The position numbers and the translations under genes were made by a program. A DNA stretch of 64,000 nucleotides from an uncultured Oscillospiraceae bacterium (GTDB taxonomy: Bacteria; Bacillota; Clostridia; Oscillospirales; Oscillospiraceae), in assembly GCA_934573855.1 (NCBI GenBank), contig CAKTMF010000003.1:124001-188000 (forward strand), written 5' to 3'. The notes beneath the pieces are model-generated. The model was not told the origin of the DNA and did no database searches. It was given only the letters and a program-made list of their open reading frames with translations. Positions 1-8,474 of this stretch are shown one piece after another; the stretch's first letter is position 1, and each line of letters begins with the position of its first letter.

Positions 1-1
1 G

Positions 2-88
2 TGCGCAAAAACCATTCTGAGCGAGGAATTTGACGACACTGCCTTTCTCTTCGCGCTTGCCGACTCACTGGCAGAGAGAAAAAATTGA
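2..88 (+). CDS. 3' end of upstream gene, probably polyprenyl (farnesyl/geranyl) diphosphate synthase
   Basis: An open frame enters from the left edge and stops at TGA 86-88. Only 28 residues are visible. They end in FALADSLAERKN, which resembles the C-terminal helix of IspA-type polyprenyl synthetases (a Leu/Ala-Asp pattern followed by Arg-Lys/Asn). The next gene is dxs, and ispA-dxs is a common order, so this would supply the prenyl synthase step of the same isoprenoid pathway. With so little sequence the identity is an inference; that it is a coding 3' end is more secure, because the frame overlaps the region before the dxs start. Confidence 0.5.
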   Translation, partial: CAKTILSEEFDDTAFLFALADSLAERKN

Positions 89-128
89 CCTGACGGCGCG
101 GAACGCCGCGCTGCGTGTGAGGGATATT

Positions 129-1973
129 TTGAGTATATTAGAGAAGATAAATTGTTCCAACGATATAAAGAAGCTGCGCCGTGATGAGCTTGAACCGCTC
201 TGCGCGGAGATACGCAGCTTTCTCGTCGAGAACATTGCAAAGACGGGCGGCCACCTCGCCTCGAACCTCGGCACGGTCGAACTGACCGTAGCGCTACATC
301 GCGTTTACGACAGCTCCGTGGACAGGCTCGTTTTTGACGTTGGCCACCAGAGCTATACGCACAAAATAATTACCGGGCGGCGCGACAGGTTTTCTACGCT
401 CCGTCAGTACAGGGGACTCTCCGGCTTCCCGAAGCCATATGAGAGCGCGGACGACGCCTTCTGCATGGGACACGCCTCAAATTCCGTCTCCGTCGCGCTC
501 GGAATGGCGCGGGCAAGAACGCTTACCGGGGGCAAATATGATGTTGCCGCAATAATAGGTGACGGTGCGCTCACCGGAGGCCTCGCCTCCGAGGGACTGT
601 CCGACGCGGCCTCCAGCGGTGAGCCTCTGCTCATCATACTTAACGACAACAAAATGTCCATAAGCAGGAACGTCGGCGGAACAGCAAAGACGCTTCAGGA
701 CCTGCGCACCCGCCCGGCATACCTTGGCTTCAAGCGCTGGTACAGGGCGACCTTCGGCAGGCTCCCCGCGCTTTACCGTTTCAACCACCGCATTAAGGAA
801 AGCCTCAAATCCAGGCTCATCCCGTCCAATATGTTCAGTGAGATCGGTCTTTATTACCTTGGGCCTGTCGATGGGCATGACGTTCACACGCTTGAAACGG
901 TCATCCGCTGGGCGCGTGACATGCGTATCCCTGTACTCCTGCACGTCGTCACTCAGAAGGGACGGGGCTGCCGCTATGCCGAACAGCAGCCGGAAAAGTA
1001 TCACGGTATCGGCACCTTTGACCCGCTTACGGGCGAGGTGCTTGACAATAAAGTCGGCTTTTCCGATATGTTCGGGCAGTATCTCTGCGACCTTGCGGAG
1101 GAGGACGAGAGCATAGCCGCCATCACCGCCGCGATGTGCGACGGGACGGGGATAGCCGCCTTCGCGGAGAGATTCCCGAAGCGCTTTTTCGATGTCGGAA
1201 TAGCTGAGGAACACGCGGTCTCAATGGCCTCCGGCATGGCAAAGCAGGGACTTACGCCGGTATTTGCCGTCTATTCGAGCTTTTTGCAGCGCGCATACGA
1301 TATGCTGATCGAGGACGCGGCGCTTCAGGACCTTCATGTAGTTTTTGCGGTCGACAGGGCGGGGCTTGTCGGTAACGACGGCGAGACTCATCACGGCGTT
1401 TTTGACGTCAGCTACCTATGCTCGGTCCCCAATATGACGGTTTTTTGCCCCGCGAGCTTTTTTGAGCTTCGCGATATGCTCCGTCTCGCGGTGTACGCGG
1501 TCAACGGACCGGTCGCCGTGCGCTATCCGCGCGGTGGTCAGGGCGAATATACCGAGTCGTGTACTCAGCCCGAGATGGTGCTGAAAGAAGGAAAAGATGT
1601 CACTGTCGTCTGCTACGGGACGATGATAAATCAGGCTCTCGCTGCCGCAAGGCTTCTTGAGCAAAAGAACATTTCCGCAGAAATAGTAAAGCTCGGCGTC
1701 ATCAAGCCGAATAATTTTGTGCAGGTACTTGCCTCCGTCAGGAAAACCGGTAGGCTCATAGCTGCCGAGGACGTTTGTTCTTCCGGATGTGTCGGTGAGC
1801 GTATCGTCGCCGCGGCGGCACAGGGCGGTGTTGAGATCGGCAGGACAATGCTTTTGAACCTCGGCGACGGTATCGTCGCCCATGGCAGGGTAGAGGAGCT
1901 TCTGCGCGACCGTGGACTTGACGCCGCGGGTATAGCGAAGGCCGCGGAAAAGATTTGTACGGAGAACGGATGA
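129..1973 (+). CDS. dxs: 1-deoxy-D-xylulose-5-phosphate synthase
   Basis: Condenses pyruvate and glyceraldehyde 3-phosphate to DXP, the entry step of the MEP isoprenoid pathway and a precursor for thiamine and pyridoxal; needs ThDP and Mg. The 614-residue product has the usual length. It has the GHQSYTHK histidine region near the N-terminus, the ThDP-binding GDGALTGG motif, the catalytic EEHAVSMASG region in the transketolase Pyr domain, and a C-terminal transketolase domain. The frame is open from position 30, but I place the start at TTG 129: GAGGG lies 5 nt upstream, homologues begin with an ILEKI-like sequence exactly here, and the earlier codons overlap the preceding gene. The stop overlaps the tlyA start (ATGA). 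Confidence 0.95.
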   Translation: MSILEKINCSNDIKKLRRDELEPLCAEIRSFLVENIAKTGGHLASNLGTVELTVALHRVYDSSVDRLVFDVGHQSYTHKIITGRRDRFSTLRQYRGLSGFPKPYESADDAFCMGHASNSVSVALGMARARTLTGGKYDVAAIIGDGALTGGLASEGLSDAASSGEPLLIILNDNKMSISRNVGGTAKTLQDLRTRPAYLGFKRWYRATFGRLPALYRFNHRIKESLKSRLIPSNMFSEIGLYYLGPVDGHDVHTLETVIRWARDMRIPVLLHVVTQKGRGCRYAEQQPEKYHGIGTFDPLTGEVLDNKVGFSDMFGQYLCDLAEEDESIAAITAAMCDGTGIAAFAERFPKRFFDVGIAEEHAVSMASGMAKQGLTPVFAVYSSFLQRAYDMLIEDAALQDLHVVFAVDRAGLVGNDGETHHGVFDVSYLCSVPNMTVFCPASFFELRDMLRLAVYAVNGPVAVRYPRGGQGEYTESCTQPEMVLKEGKDVTVVCYGTMINQALAAARLLEQKNISAEIVKLGVIKPNNFVQVLASVRKTGRLIAAEDVCSSGCVGERIVAAAAQGGVEIGRTMLLNLGDGIVAHGRVEELLRDRGLDAAGIAKAAEKICTENG

Positions 1974-2764
1974 AGAAAGTAAGACTGGATCAGCTCGTAT
2001 TCGATTTAGGCTATACAGACAGCCGGGAGCGGGCAAAGACCACAATTATGAGCGGCCATGTGTTCGTTAACGGTCAGCGTGCGGACAAGCCGGGAATGCC
2101 TGTCGCGCCGGACGCGGCTGTCGAGGTCCGCGGCGACGCGCTGCCATTTGTAAGCCGCGGAGGCTTCAAACTTGACAAGGCGCTCAAGGTTTTTCCCGTT
2201 GATCCTCGTGGGAAGGTCTGCATAGACTGCGGCGCGTCGACAGGCGGCTTTACGGACGTGCTTCTCCAGCATGGCGCGGCGCGCGTCTATGCGGTGGACG
2301 TGGGCTATGGCCAGCTCGCATGGAAGCTCCGCAACGATGAGCGTGTAATAAATCTCGAACGCACGAATCTTAGGTACGTTACAGAGGAACAGATACCCGA
2401 GCCGGCCGATCTCGCGGTGATGGACGTTTCATTCATCTCGATAAAGCTCGTTCTCCCCGCCGTGAAGCGGCTCCTCAAGCCCGACGCGGATCTTATCTGC
2501 CTTATTAAGCCGCAGTTCGAGGCGGGCAGGGAAGAGGTCGGGAAAAAGGGCGTCGTCCGGGACGAGCGTGTTCATAAGGAAGTTGTGAACGGTATCCTGC
2601 AATTTGCGCCGACAGTCGGGCTTTCCGTGATGGGACTCGACTTCTCTCCGGTCAAGGGACCGGAGGGCAATATTGAGTATATCTGCCACATGAAGAACGG
2701 AGAGCATACTGCTCCTGCCCCGGATGTTGACGCTGTAGTCAGCGCCTCCCATTCCGTACTGTAA
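1970..2764 (+). CDS. tlyA: TlyA family rRNA (cytidine-2'-O)-methyltransferase
   Basis: Predicted to 2'-O-methylate cytidines of 16S/23S rRNA; often annotated as hemolysin. The 264 residues hold an N-terminal S4 RNA-binding domain (about 1-60) and an FtsJ-like Rossmann methyltransferase domain. The SAM-binding motif DCGASTGGFTDVLL is clear, followed by MDVSFISIK and LIKPQFEAG. I chose ATG 1970 because it gives the MKKVRLDQLVF start and has GGAG nine bases upstream; the start overlaps the dxs stop by four bases, implying translational coupling. It sits between dxs and nadK, the typical Clostridial position for this family. Confidence 0.92.
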   Translation: MKKVRLDQLVFDLGYTDSRERAKTTIMSGHVFVNGQRADKPGMPVAPDAAVEVRGDALPFVSRGGFKLDKALKVFPVDPRGKVCIDCGASTGGFTDVLLQHGAARVYAVDVGYGQLAWKLRNDERVINLERTNLRYVTEEQIPEPADLAVMDVSFISIKLVLPAVKRLLKPDADLICLIKPQFEAGREEVGKKGVVRDERVHKEVVNGILQFAPTVGLSVMGLDFSPVKGPEGNIEYICHMKNGEHTAPAPDVDAVVSASHSVL

Positions 2765-2774
2765 AGGTGAAAAA

Positions 2775-3620
2775 ATGATTGCTATTTGTCCTAATCCCTT
2801 TCGGGACACAGAGCTTAAATATACTTTAGAAGCACAGAAGATACTTCACGCGGACGGCTTTGAGACCGTTATCTGTCCTGTCTTTGCCGACGACGCGCCC
2901 GAGTCGATACCGTCCGGCATTGAAACGGCGGCGCTGAGGCCGGCGCTTTCAGACTGTGAGCTTGCGATAGTTATCGGCGGCGACGGGACGATCCTTTCCG
3001 TCGCGCGGGAAATGCACGGGTTCAGCATACCGCTTCTTGGCGTTAATCTCGGCACGAAGGGATTTATGACCGCGCTTGAGCCGGAGGAGCTTCCTCTTAT
3101 TTCAAGAGCGGCCAGAGGCGATTACCATGTCAGCCGCCGTATGATGCTCGACGTCGAGCTTTTGCGCGGAGGGGAGACGATATACAGCGACAGCGTGTTG
3201 AACGATGTCGTGATGCACGGCTATGGCGACTGCATAAAGCTGACCGCGTGGTGCGAGGGCGATAAAATAACGAACTTTTCGGGCGACGGTATCATCCTCT
3301 CGACGCCGACCGGGTCGACCGGCTATTCAATGTCCGCGGGAGGGCCGATCGTCGAGCCGGACGCAGAGGCCATAATACTCAGCCCCATATGCGCCCACGC
3401 CATGGCGTCCCGCTCATTTGTGCTGGGACCCCGGCGCAAGATCACCGTCAAGGCCGAAAAGCTCCATATGCGAAAGGCATATCTTTCCGTGGACGGCAAC
3501 TGGGCTGTCGACCTTGAAAACGGTGATGTTATGGTCGTCCGCCGCTCCTCGCACTATATTCTTATGGCCGATTTAGGCCTGAAGAGCTTCTACGACATCG
3601 CATACGAAAAATTGACCTGA
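2775..3620 (+). CDS. nadK: NAD kinase
   Basis: Phosphorylates NAD to NADP in the cytoplasm. The 281-residue product has the family's GGDGT nucleotide-binding motif (VIGGDGTILS, about residues 73-82), the NLGTKGF segment, and the SGDGIILSTPTGSTGYS substrate loop. An RBS (AAGGTGAAAA) precedes the ATG, only ten bases after tlyA stops, so the two are almost certainly cotranscribed. It is followed after 16 bases by argR. Length and motifs are complete; nothing unusual. Confidence 0.95.
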   Translation: MIAICPNPFRDTELKYTLEAQKILHADGFETVICPVFADDAPESIPSGIETAALRPALSDCELAIVIGGDGTILSVAREMHGFSIPLLGVNLGTKGFMTALEPEELPLISRAARGDYHVSRRMMLDVELLRGGETIYSDSVLNDVVMHGYGDCIKLTAWCEGDKITNFSGDGIILSTPTGSTGYSMSAGGPIVEPDAEAIILSPICAHAMASRSFVLGPRRKITVKAEKLHMRKAYLSVDGNWAVDLENGDVMVVRRSSHYILMADLGLKSFYDIAYEKLT

Positions 3621-3636
3621 AACTCTGGAGGAATAA

Positions 3637-4086
3637 ATGAAACCCGGAAGACAGAGCGTAATAATGGAGATCATCTCACAGCGGGATATCGAGACACAGA
3701 GCCAGCTTCTCGAGGCTCTTGCCGAGCGCGGGATAAAAAGCACTCAGGCAACTCTTTCCCGCGATATTAAGGACATGCACCTCGTAAAGGAGCAGGGGCC
3801 GGCAGGGACCTACAGATACGCTCCGTCCGCGAAAAAGAACGCGGACAGCGAGGCAATAAAGCTGAAGAAGATACTCAAGGAGTGTGTCACGTCCTATGAT
3901 GTGGCTCAGAATCTTATCGTCATCAAGACCTTGCCCGGTCTTGCACCTGCCGCCTGCTCCGCGCTCGACATGATGGAGCTTGAGGATCTTGTCGGAACGC
4001 TTGCCGGGGACAATACGGCGTTTCTCGCCATGCGCGATAACGACTCGGCCATGCATTTTTATCATCAGATCGCGGAATTGATATAA
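3637..4086 (+). CDS. argR: Arginine repressor ArgR/AhrC
   Basis: Arginine-responsive transcription factor, normally hexameric, that represses arginine biosynthesis and may activate catabolism. The 149 residues match the family length. The N-terminal winged helix contains the recognition segment QATLSRDIKDMHLVK, and the C-terminal oligomerisation/arginine-binding domain contains GTLAGDNTAFLAM. TCTGGAGGAAT forms a strong RBS. It lies between nadK and recN, its conserved place in Firmicutes, so the context supports the name. Confidence 0.94.
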   Translation: MKPGRQSVIMEIISQRDIETQSQLLEALAERGIKSTQATLSRDIKDMHLVKEQGPAGTYRYAPSAKKNADSEAIKLKKILKECVTSYDVAQNLIVIKTLPGLAPAACSALDMMELEDLVGTLAGDNTAFLAMRDNDSAMHFYHQIAELI

Positions 4087-4111
4087 CGTCCGGTGAAAGT
4101 GGGGAGCCATT

Positions 4112-5794
4112 ATGCTTAATGAACTTCACATTGAAAATATTGCGGTCATAGAGCGCGCGGACATCAGCTTTTCCATGGGATTGAACGTCCTTACCGGTGA
4201 GACCGGCGCGGGCAAATCCATCGTTATCGACTCCATCGGGGCCGTTCTGGGCGAGAGAGTCAGCCGCGAGTTAGTGCGGCGCGGCGCCGAAAAGGGCGTT
4301 GTCACCGCCTCCTTCGATATGACGCCTTATACGGAGCAATGGCTGCGCGAGAATGAGATAGACTCAGACGACGAGCTCATCCTGCAGCGCCGTATCACGG
4401 CCGACGGAAAAAGCAGCTGCCGCGTCTGCGGGACGCCGGTGACAGTCTCTCAGATGAAGGAGCTTGCGGCGTTCCTCGTTGATATCCATGGTCAGAACGA
4501 CGGCAGACAGCTCATGGACGAGCGCCGCCATATGGAGTATCTTGACCGTTTCGGCCGGCTTGACGCGCCGCTTGACGCCTACAGGGCCGAATACAAAAAG
4601 TACACCGGAATAAAAAAAGAGATAGAACGGCTGAGCATGGACGAGATAGAGAAGGAGCGTCTCAGCGACACTCTCAGCTATCAGATAGCGGAGCTTGAAA
4701 GAGCGGAGCTTAAAGAGGGCGAATACGACACCCTTGTCTCGCGCCGTGATCTGCTCAGAAACTCAGAGAAGCTCACCGAGGCCATAGACGAGGCGATCTC
4801 CGCACTGTACGGCGGGGATGACAACGCGGTCTCTCTTGCCCAGAACGCCGCCTACTACGCAGGAAAGGCCGCCGCGATAACGCCGGAGCTTGAGTCTGTC
4901 GCGGCAAATATCAACGACGCCGCCTTTGCCCTTGCGGACGCTGCGGAAACGCTTCGGGATTTCCATGACGATCTCGATTTTTCTCCCGAGGAATACGACC
5001 GGCTCGAGAGCAGGATAGCACAGCTGAACAAATTGCAGCGCAAGTACGGCCGGGATATAGACGGTCTTATCGAGTACCTCGACGAGTGCCGAAGGAAGCT
5101 CGACGATATACAGTACGCGGACGACAGGCTCGCAAAGCTTGACCGTGAGCTTGAAAAGCAGTCCGCCGTGTGCCATGCCTCGGCCGAAAAGCTGAGCAGG
5201 GAGAGAAGGTCCGCCGCGTCAGAGCTTGAGACTCGGATAGTATCGGAGCTTCGAGAGCTCAATATGCCCTCCGTCCGCTTTGCCGTTGAGTTCCTACCGG
5301 TCGAGTCGGAACGGGGCTTTGACGCAAACGGTTCGGACGTGATACGCTTCATCATGTCCGCGAACGCCGGGGAGGAGCTTGGGCGCATAAGCCGTATCGC
5401 CTCCGGCGGTGAGCTGAGCCGTATCATGCTTGCCATGAAAAACGTCTTTGCCGAGAACGACCCTGTCGCCACGATGATCTTTGACGAGATAGACACCGGT
5501 GTTTCCGGTATCGCGGCTCAGAGAGTTGGAGAGAAGCTTTATTCCGTCTCAAAGGGCAAGCAGGTCATGTGCGTTACGCACCTGCCTCAGATAGCCGCGA
5601 TGGCCGACAGTCATTATGTGATATCCAAGCAGGAGCGCGGAGGCAGGACCTATACCGACGTTGTTCTTCTCGACCGCGAAGGGCGCAGGCGCGAGCTTGC
5701 GCGGCTCCACGGCGGCGATGTTGTGACCGCAACGACCCTCGCCAGCGCCGAGGAGCAGCTTCAGGCCGCAGAGAACTACAAGCACAGGGCTTGA
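4112..5794 (+). CDS. recN: DNA repair protein RecN
   Basis: SMC-like ATPase acting in double-strand break repair. The 560 residues show the split ABC ATPase with a long coiled-coil centre: Walker A GETGAGKS near residue 30, charged heptad-rich coils from about 150 to 370, the signature SRIASGGELSRIML near 430, and Walker B MIFDEIDTGVSG near 455. It closes the dxs-tlyA-nadK-argR-recN run. The TGA stop lies inside the -35 hexamer of the next promoter, so the two units are packed with no spacer. Confidence 0.95.
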   Translation: MLNELHIENIAVIERADISFSMGLNVLTGETGAGKSIVIDSIGAVLGERVSRELVRRGAEKGVVTASFDMTPYTEQWLRENEIDSDDELILQRRITADGKSSCRVCGTPVTVSQMKELAAFLVDIHGQNDGRQLMDERRHMEYLDRFGRLDAPLDAYRAEYKKYTGIKKEIERLSMDEIEKERLSDTLSYQIAELERAELKEGEYDTLVSRRDLLRNSEKLTEAIDEAISALYGGDDNAVSLAQNAAYYAGKAAAITPELESVAANINDAAFALADAAETLRDFHDDLDFSPEEYDRLESRIAQLNKLQRKYGRDIDGLIEYLDECRRKLDDIQYADDRLAKLDRELEKQSAVCHASAEKLSRERRSAASELETRIVSELRELNMPSVRFAVEFLPVESERGFDANGSDVIRFIMSANAGEELGRISRIASGGELSRIMLAMKNVFAENDPVATMIFDEIDTGVSGIAAQRVGEKLYSVSKGKQVMCVTHLPQIAAMADSHYVISKQERGGRTYTDVVLLDREGRRRELARLHGGDVVTATTLASAEEQLQAAENYKHRA

Positions 5795-5819
5795 CACATT
5801 TGAGATCATACTGTATAAT
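5791..5819 (+). promoter_or_regulatory. Consensus sigma-A promoter for the tyrS T-box operon
   Basis: TTGACA (5791-5796) and TATAAT (5814-5819) match consensus exactly and are separated by 17 bases. The -35 box includes the recN stop codon. Transcription would start near 5826, directly before the structured leader. Confidence 0.9.
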
Positions 5820-5826
5820 CCACGCG

Positions 5827-6082
5827 TAACGCGATGAAGGATGCAAGTAGCGCCTGTTTCCCTGCGCAGAGAGACCTCGTTTGCTGCAAGAGGGAGAGGG
5901 GACCGGCAGTGAATACTATCCGGAGCGGCACACCGAAAGCGACATCAAGTAGGCTGTGACGGGGGCGCCCGATAAAGCGCATGAGTGCTTTCACTCGCCG
6001 AGGTCCGTATCGTGAGGTGCGGATATACAGAGGTGGTACCGCATTATTATGCCCTCTGTCCGAAAGGACAGGGGGCTATTTT
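5827..6082 (+). ncRNA. Tyrosine T-box riboswitch leader
   Basis: A 5' leader that senses uncharged tRNA-Tyr by base pairing and switches between terminator and antiterminator. Visible parts: a long Stem I region (about 5835-5945) with a specifier segment GAATACTAT, where TAC at 5914-5916 and the adjacent TAT are both tyrosine codons; the T-box core AGGTGGTACCGC at 6031-6042; and an intrinsic terminator with stem 6051-6061/6066-6076 around a GAAA tetraloop, followed by TATTTT. The T-box core overlaps the region needed for the antiterminator. tyrS lies two genes into the operon, which fits the specifier. Confidence 0.93.
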
Positions 6083-6099
6083 GATAAGGAGATGATCAC

Positions 6100-6489
6100 G
6101 TGGGAGTAAATGAGACCGCGACAAAGCTGCATGAGAGCGGCTTTAACTGCGCGCAGAGCGTTCTTTGTGCCTGCGGCAAGTATACGGGACTTGACGAAAA
6201 GACCGCGCTCGCGATATCCGGAGGCCTTGGCGGCGGAGTCCGCTGCGGCGAGATATGCGGCGCAATAACAGGCGCGGTGATGGCCGTCGGCATGGCTTAC
6301 CCGTATACCGACGGGAGCGACGCGGACGCGCGCGCCCTCATTGCAAGAAAAACCGCCGAAACGACGAACGCTTTTCGGGAAAAATACGGCTGCGTGCGCT
6401 GCTTCGAGCTGAAAGAAAAAAGAATGAGCTGCGCCGAGCTTATCGAATTTGGCGCAGAAACAGCAGAAAAAATTATCAATAATAAATGA
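6100..6489 (+). CDS. C-GCAxxG-C-C family small redox-type protein
   Basis: 129 residues with the cysteine pattern that defines this family: FNCAQSVL near the N-terminus, a glycine-rich GGLGGGVRCGEICGAITGA segment, then CVRCFEL and a final SCAEL. The family is proposed to be redox or metal related; no substrate is established. The GTG start at 6100 is supported by AAGGAG eight bases upstream, and the nearby ATG at 6092 hits a stop after five codons. The gene lies between the Tyr T-box and tyrS with a 12-base gap to tyrS, so it should be controlled by tRNA-Tyr charging, which is unexpected for a redox protein. Confidence 0.85.
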   Translation: MGVNETATKLHESGFNCAQSVLCACGKYTGLDEKTALAISGGLGGGVRCGEICGAITGAVMAVGMAYPYTDGSDADARALIARKTAETTNAFREKYGCVRCFELKEKRMSCAELIEFGAETAEKIINNK

Positions 6490-6501
6490 GAGGGAATAAA
6501 A

Positions 6502-7722
6502 ATGCAGATTTATGACGAGCTTGTAGCCAGAGGACTCATTGCCCAGGTCACGGACGAAAACGAGATTAGAGAAATGGTCAATAACGGCAAGGCCACGTTT
6601 TACATTGGCTTTGACCCCACTGCGGACTCGCTGCATGTGGGTCACTTTATGGCGCTTTGCCTTATGAAGCGCCTGCAGATGGCCGGAAATAAGCCCATTG
6701 CCCTTATCGGCGGCGGCACAGCCATGATCGGCGACCCGTCCGGCCGTACCGACATGCGCTCCATGATGACCAAGGAGACTATTGACCACAACTGCGAGTG
6801 CTTCAAAAAGCAGATGTCCCGCTTCATCGAGTTTGGGGAAGGTAAGGCGCAGATGGTCAACAACGCCGACTGGCTCCTTGACCTGAACTATGTCGAGTTT
6901 ATCCGTGATATCGGCGCATGCTTCTCCGTGAACAACATGCTCCGCGCAGAATGCTTCAAGCAGCGTATGGAAAAGGGTCTGAGCTTCCTTGAATTCAACT
7001 ACATGCCCATGCAGAGCTACGACTTCTACTACCTCTACCAGCACTACGGCTGCAACATGCAGTTCGGCGGCAACGACCAGTGGAGCAATATGCTCGGCGG
7101 CACAGAGCTTATCCGCCGCAAGCTCGGCAAGGACGCGCATGCCATGACCATCACGCTCCTCCTCAACTCCGAGGGCAAGAAGATGGGCAAGACCGCCTCG
7201 GGTGCTGTCTGGCTCGACCCCAACAAGACGAGTCCCTATGATTTCTACCAGTACTGGCGCAACGTCGGCGACGATGACGTCCTCAAGTGTATCCGCATGC
7301 TCACCTTCCTGCCTCTCGAGCAGATCGACGAGATGGACAAGTGGGAGGGAAGCCAGCTCAACCGCGCGAAGGAGATACTCGCATACGAGCTTACCGCGCT
7401 CGTACACGGCGAGGAAGAGGCCAAGAAGGCCGAGGGTGCGGCGAAGGCTCTTTTCGGCGGCGCGGCAGGCGGAGATATCCCCACCACGGAGATAAACGAA
7501 GATGAGCTGACCGACGGTGCGATGGACATCATGACGCTTCTTGTGGAGTCCGGGCTTTGCCCCTCCAAGTCCGACGCTCGCCGTAATGTCCAGCAGGGCG
7601 GCGTCACGGCGGACGACGTAAAGATCACCGATATCGCGAAGAGCTTTTCCGCGGATGAGCTCAGAGCCGGGATAGTTCTCAAGCGCGGCAAAAAGAATTT
7701 CAACAAGGTCATCCTTAAATAA
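6502..7722 (+). CDS. tyrS: Tyrosyl-tRNA synthetase
   Basis: Charges tRNA-Tyr with tyrosine in the cytoplasm. The 406 residues include the class I HIGH-type motif HVGH near residue 46, the tyrosine/tRNA segment FGGNDQWSNM, the KMSKS-type loop KKMGKT near residue 230, and a C-terminal S4 RNA-binding domain (about 335-406, with ARRNVQQGGV). GAGGGAAT precedes the ATG. It is under the upstream T-box, as expected, and is followed by a strong terminator. Confidence 0.96.
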   Translation: MQIYDELVARGLIAQVTDENEIREMVNNGKATFYIGFDPTADSLHVGHFMALCLMKRLQMAGNKPIALIGGGTAMIGDPSGRTDMRSMMTKETIDHNCECFKKQMSRFIEFGEGKAQMVNNADWLLDLNYVEFIRDIGACFSVNNMLRAECFKQRMEKGLSFLEFNYMPMQSYDFYYLYQHYGCNMQFGGNDQWSNMLGGTELIRRKLGKDAHAMTITLLLNSEGKKMGKTASGAVWLDPNKTSPYDFYQYWRNVGDDDVLKCIRMLTFLPLEQIDEMDKWEGSQLNRAKEILAYELTALVHGEEEAKKAEGAAKALFGGAAGGDIPTTEINEDELTDGAMDIMTLLVESGLCPSKSDARRNVQQGGVTADDVKITDIAKSFSADELRAGIVLKRGKKNFNKVILK

Positions 7723-7745
7723 AAACGCCTCATGCGGGCGACCTC

Positions 7746-7783
7746 AATGTACGCTGATATGCCGATATCAGCGTACATTTTTT
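7746..7783 (+). terminator. Intrinsic terminator after tyrS
   Basis: Perfect 15-bp stem (7746-7760 with 7765-7779), loop GCCG, followed by a T run. Confidence 0.9.
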
Positions 7784-8024
7784 CACCTCAGCTTCCGTGG
7801 CTGGGAAAAAAGTTATGGTGCGGGTGCCTCAGAGTTTTTTGCGCAGGCAATAGAGGCCTTTTATAAAAGAAAATAACGGCACCCTGTCGGATATCATGAT
7901 ATGAAAAGCGGTACAGCTACGGCTGTGCCGTTATCTCTTCCTTAACGTTTACTGCCGGTCAGGAATATTATGGAGCGGGGGCATTCCCCCATGCTTAAAG
8001 TAAAACGTTACTGGAGGAATAAGC
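7784..8024. other. Intergenic region upstream of cotJ genes
   Basis: No ORF with an RBS was found. An approximate hairpin (about 7917-7934, GGTACAGC paired with GCTGTGCC) and a longer AACGGCAC/GTGCCGTT pairing enclose about 60 bases. A mother-cell sigma-E promoter is expected for cotJ, but I could not identify one convincingly. GGAGGA at 8013-8018 is the RBS of the next gene. Confidence 0.4.
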
Positions 8025-8471
8025 TTGTTTGATAATGATAACGCCGGCAGATACAAAAACGGTACGTTGCCGGGCGATACCGCGCCGCTGGCAATGGCAT
8101 ATGTGCCTATGCAGAAGTCGGTCGATCCCGCGTATGAGACCGCCGAGGCGCTCTCGCGGGGAACTCTTTTCCCCGGCCTTGATCTGCCGTTTATGAATAT
8201 CGTCAATGATACAAAAAAGCTCACTCCCATCACGGAGCTTATGGCCATCGACTTTATCGTCGACGAGCTGGAGCTGTATCTTGACTCCCATCAGAATGAT
8301 AAAGAAGCCTTTGCGATGTATCAGACCTTCCTTGCCCTCGCCAAGGAGGCGCGGGAGCGGTATGTGAGGAAATACGGTCCGGTGACCCAGGCGGATATGC
8401 TGGGCATGAACAGCTACTGCTGGCTGAACGATCCGTGGCCGTGGGACTACAGGCCAAAGATGGAGGTATAA
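8025..8471 (+). CDS. Spore coat protein, CotJA-CotJB fusion
   Basis: 148 residues. The first about 60 match CotJA (PLAMAYVPMQ, then GTLFPGLDLPF), and the remainder matches CotJB (LELYLDSHQND, then YGPVT and the tryptophan-rich NDPWPWDYRP tail). In Bacillus these are separate proteins of about 80-90 residues that work with CotJC in the spore coat or inner coat. TTG 8025 is chosen because GGAGGA lies seven bases upstream. The stop is three bases before cotJC. There is no stop or frameshift between the two halves, so they appear to be one polypeptide here. CotJA identity rests on short motifs; CotJB is clearer. Confidence 0.82.
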   Translation: MFDNDNAGRYKNGTLPGDTAPLAMAYVPMQKSVDPAYETAEALSRGTLFPGLDLPFMNIVNDTKKLTPITELMAIDFIVDELELYLDSHQNDKEAFAMYQTFLALAKEARERYVRKYGPVTQADMLGMNSYCWLNDPWPWDYRPKMEV

Positions 8472-8474
8472 GAC

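Noticed and set aside
6076..7407. A 443-codon minus-strand frame over tyrS
   Set aside because: Antisense shadow; tyrS is certain from motifs and its T-box.
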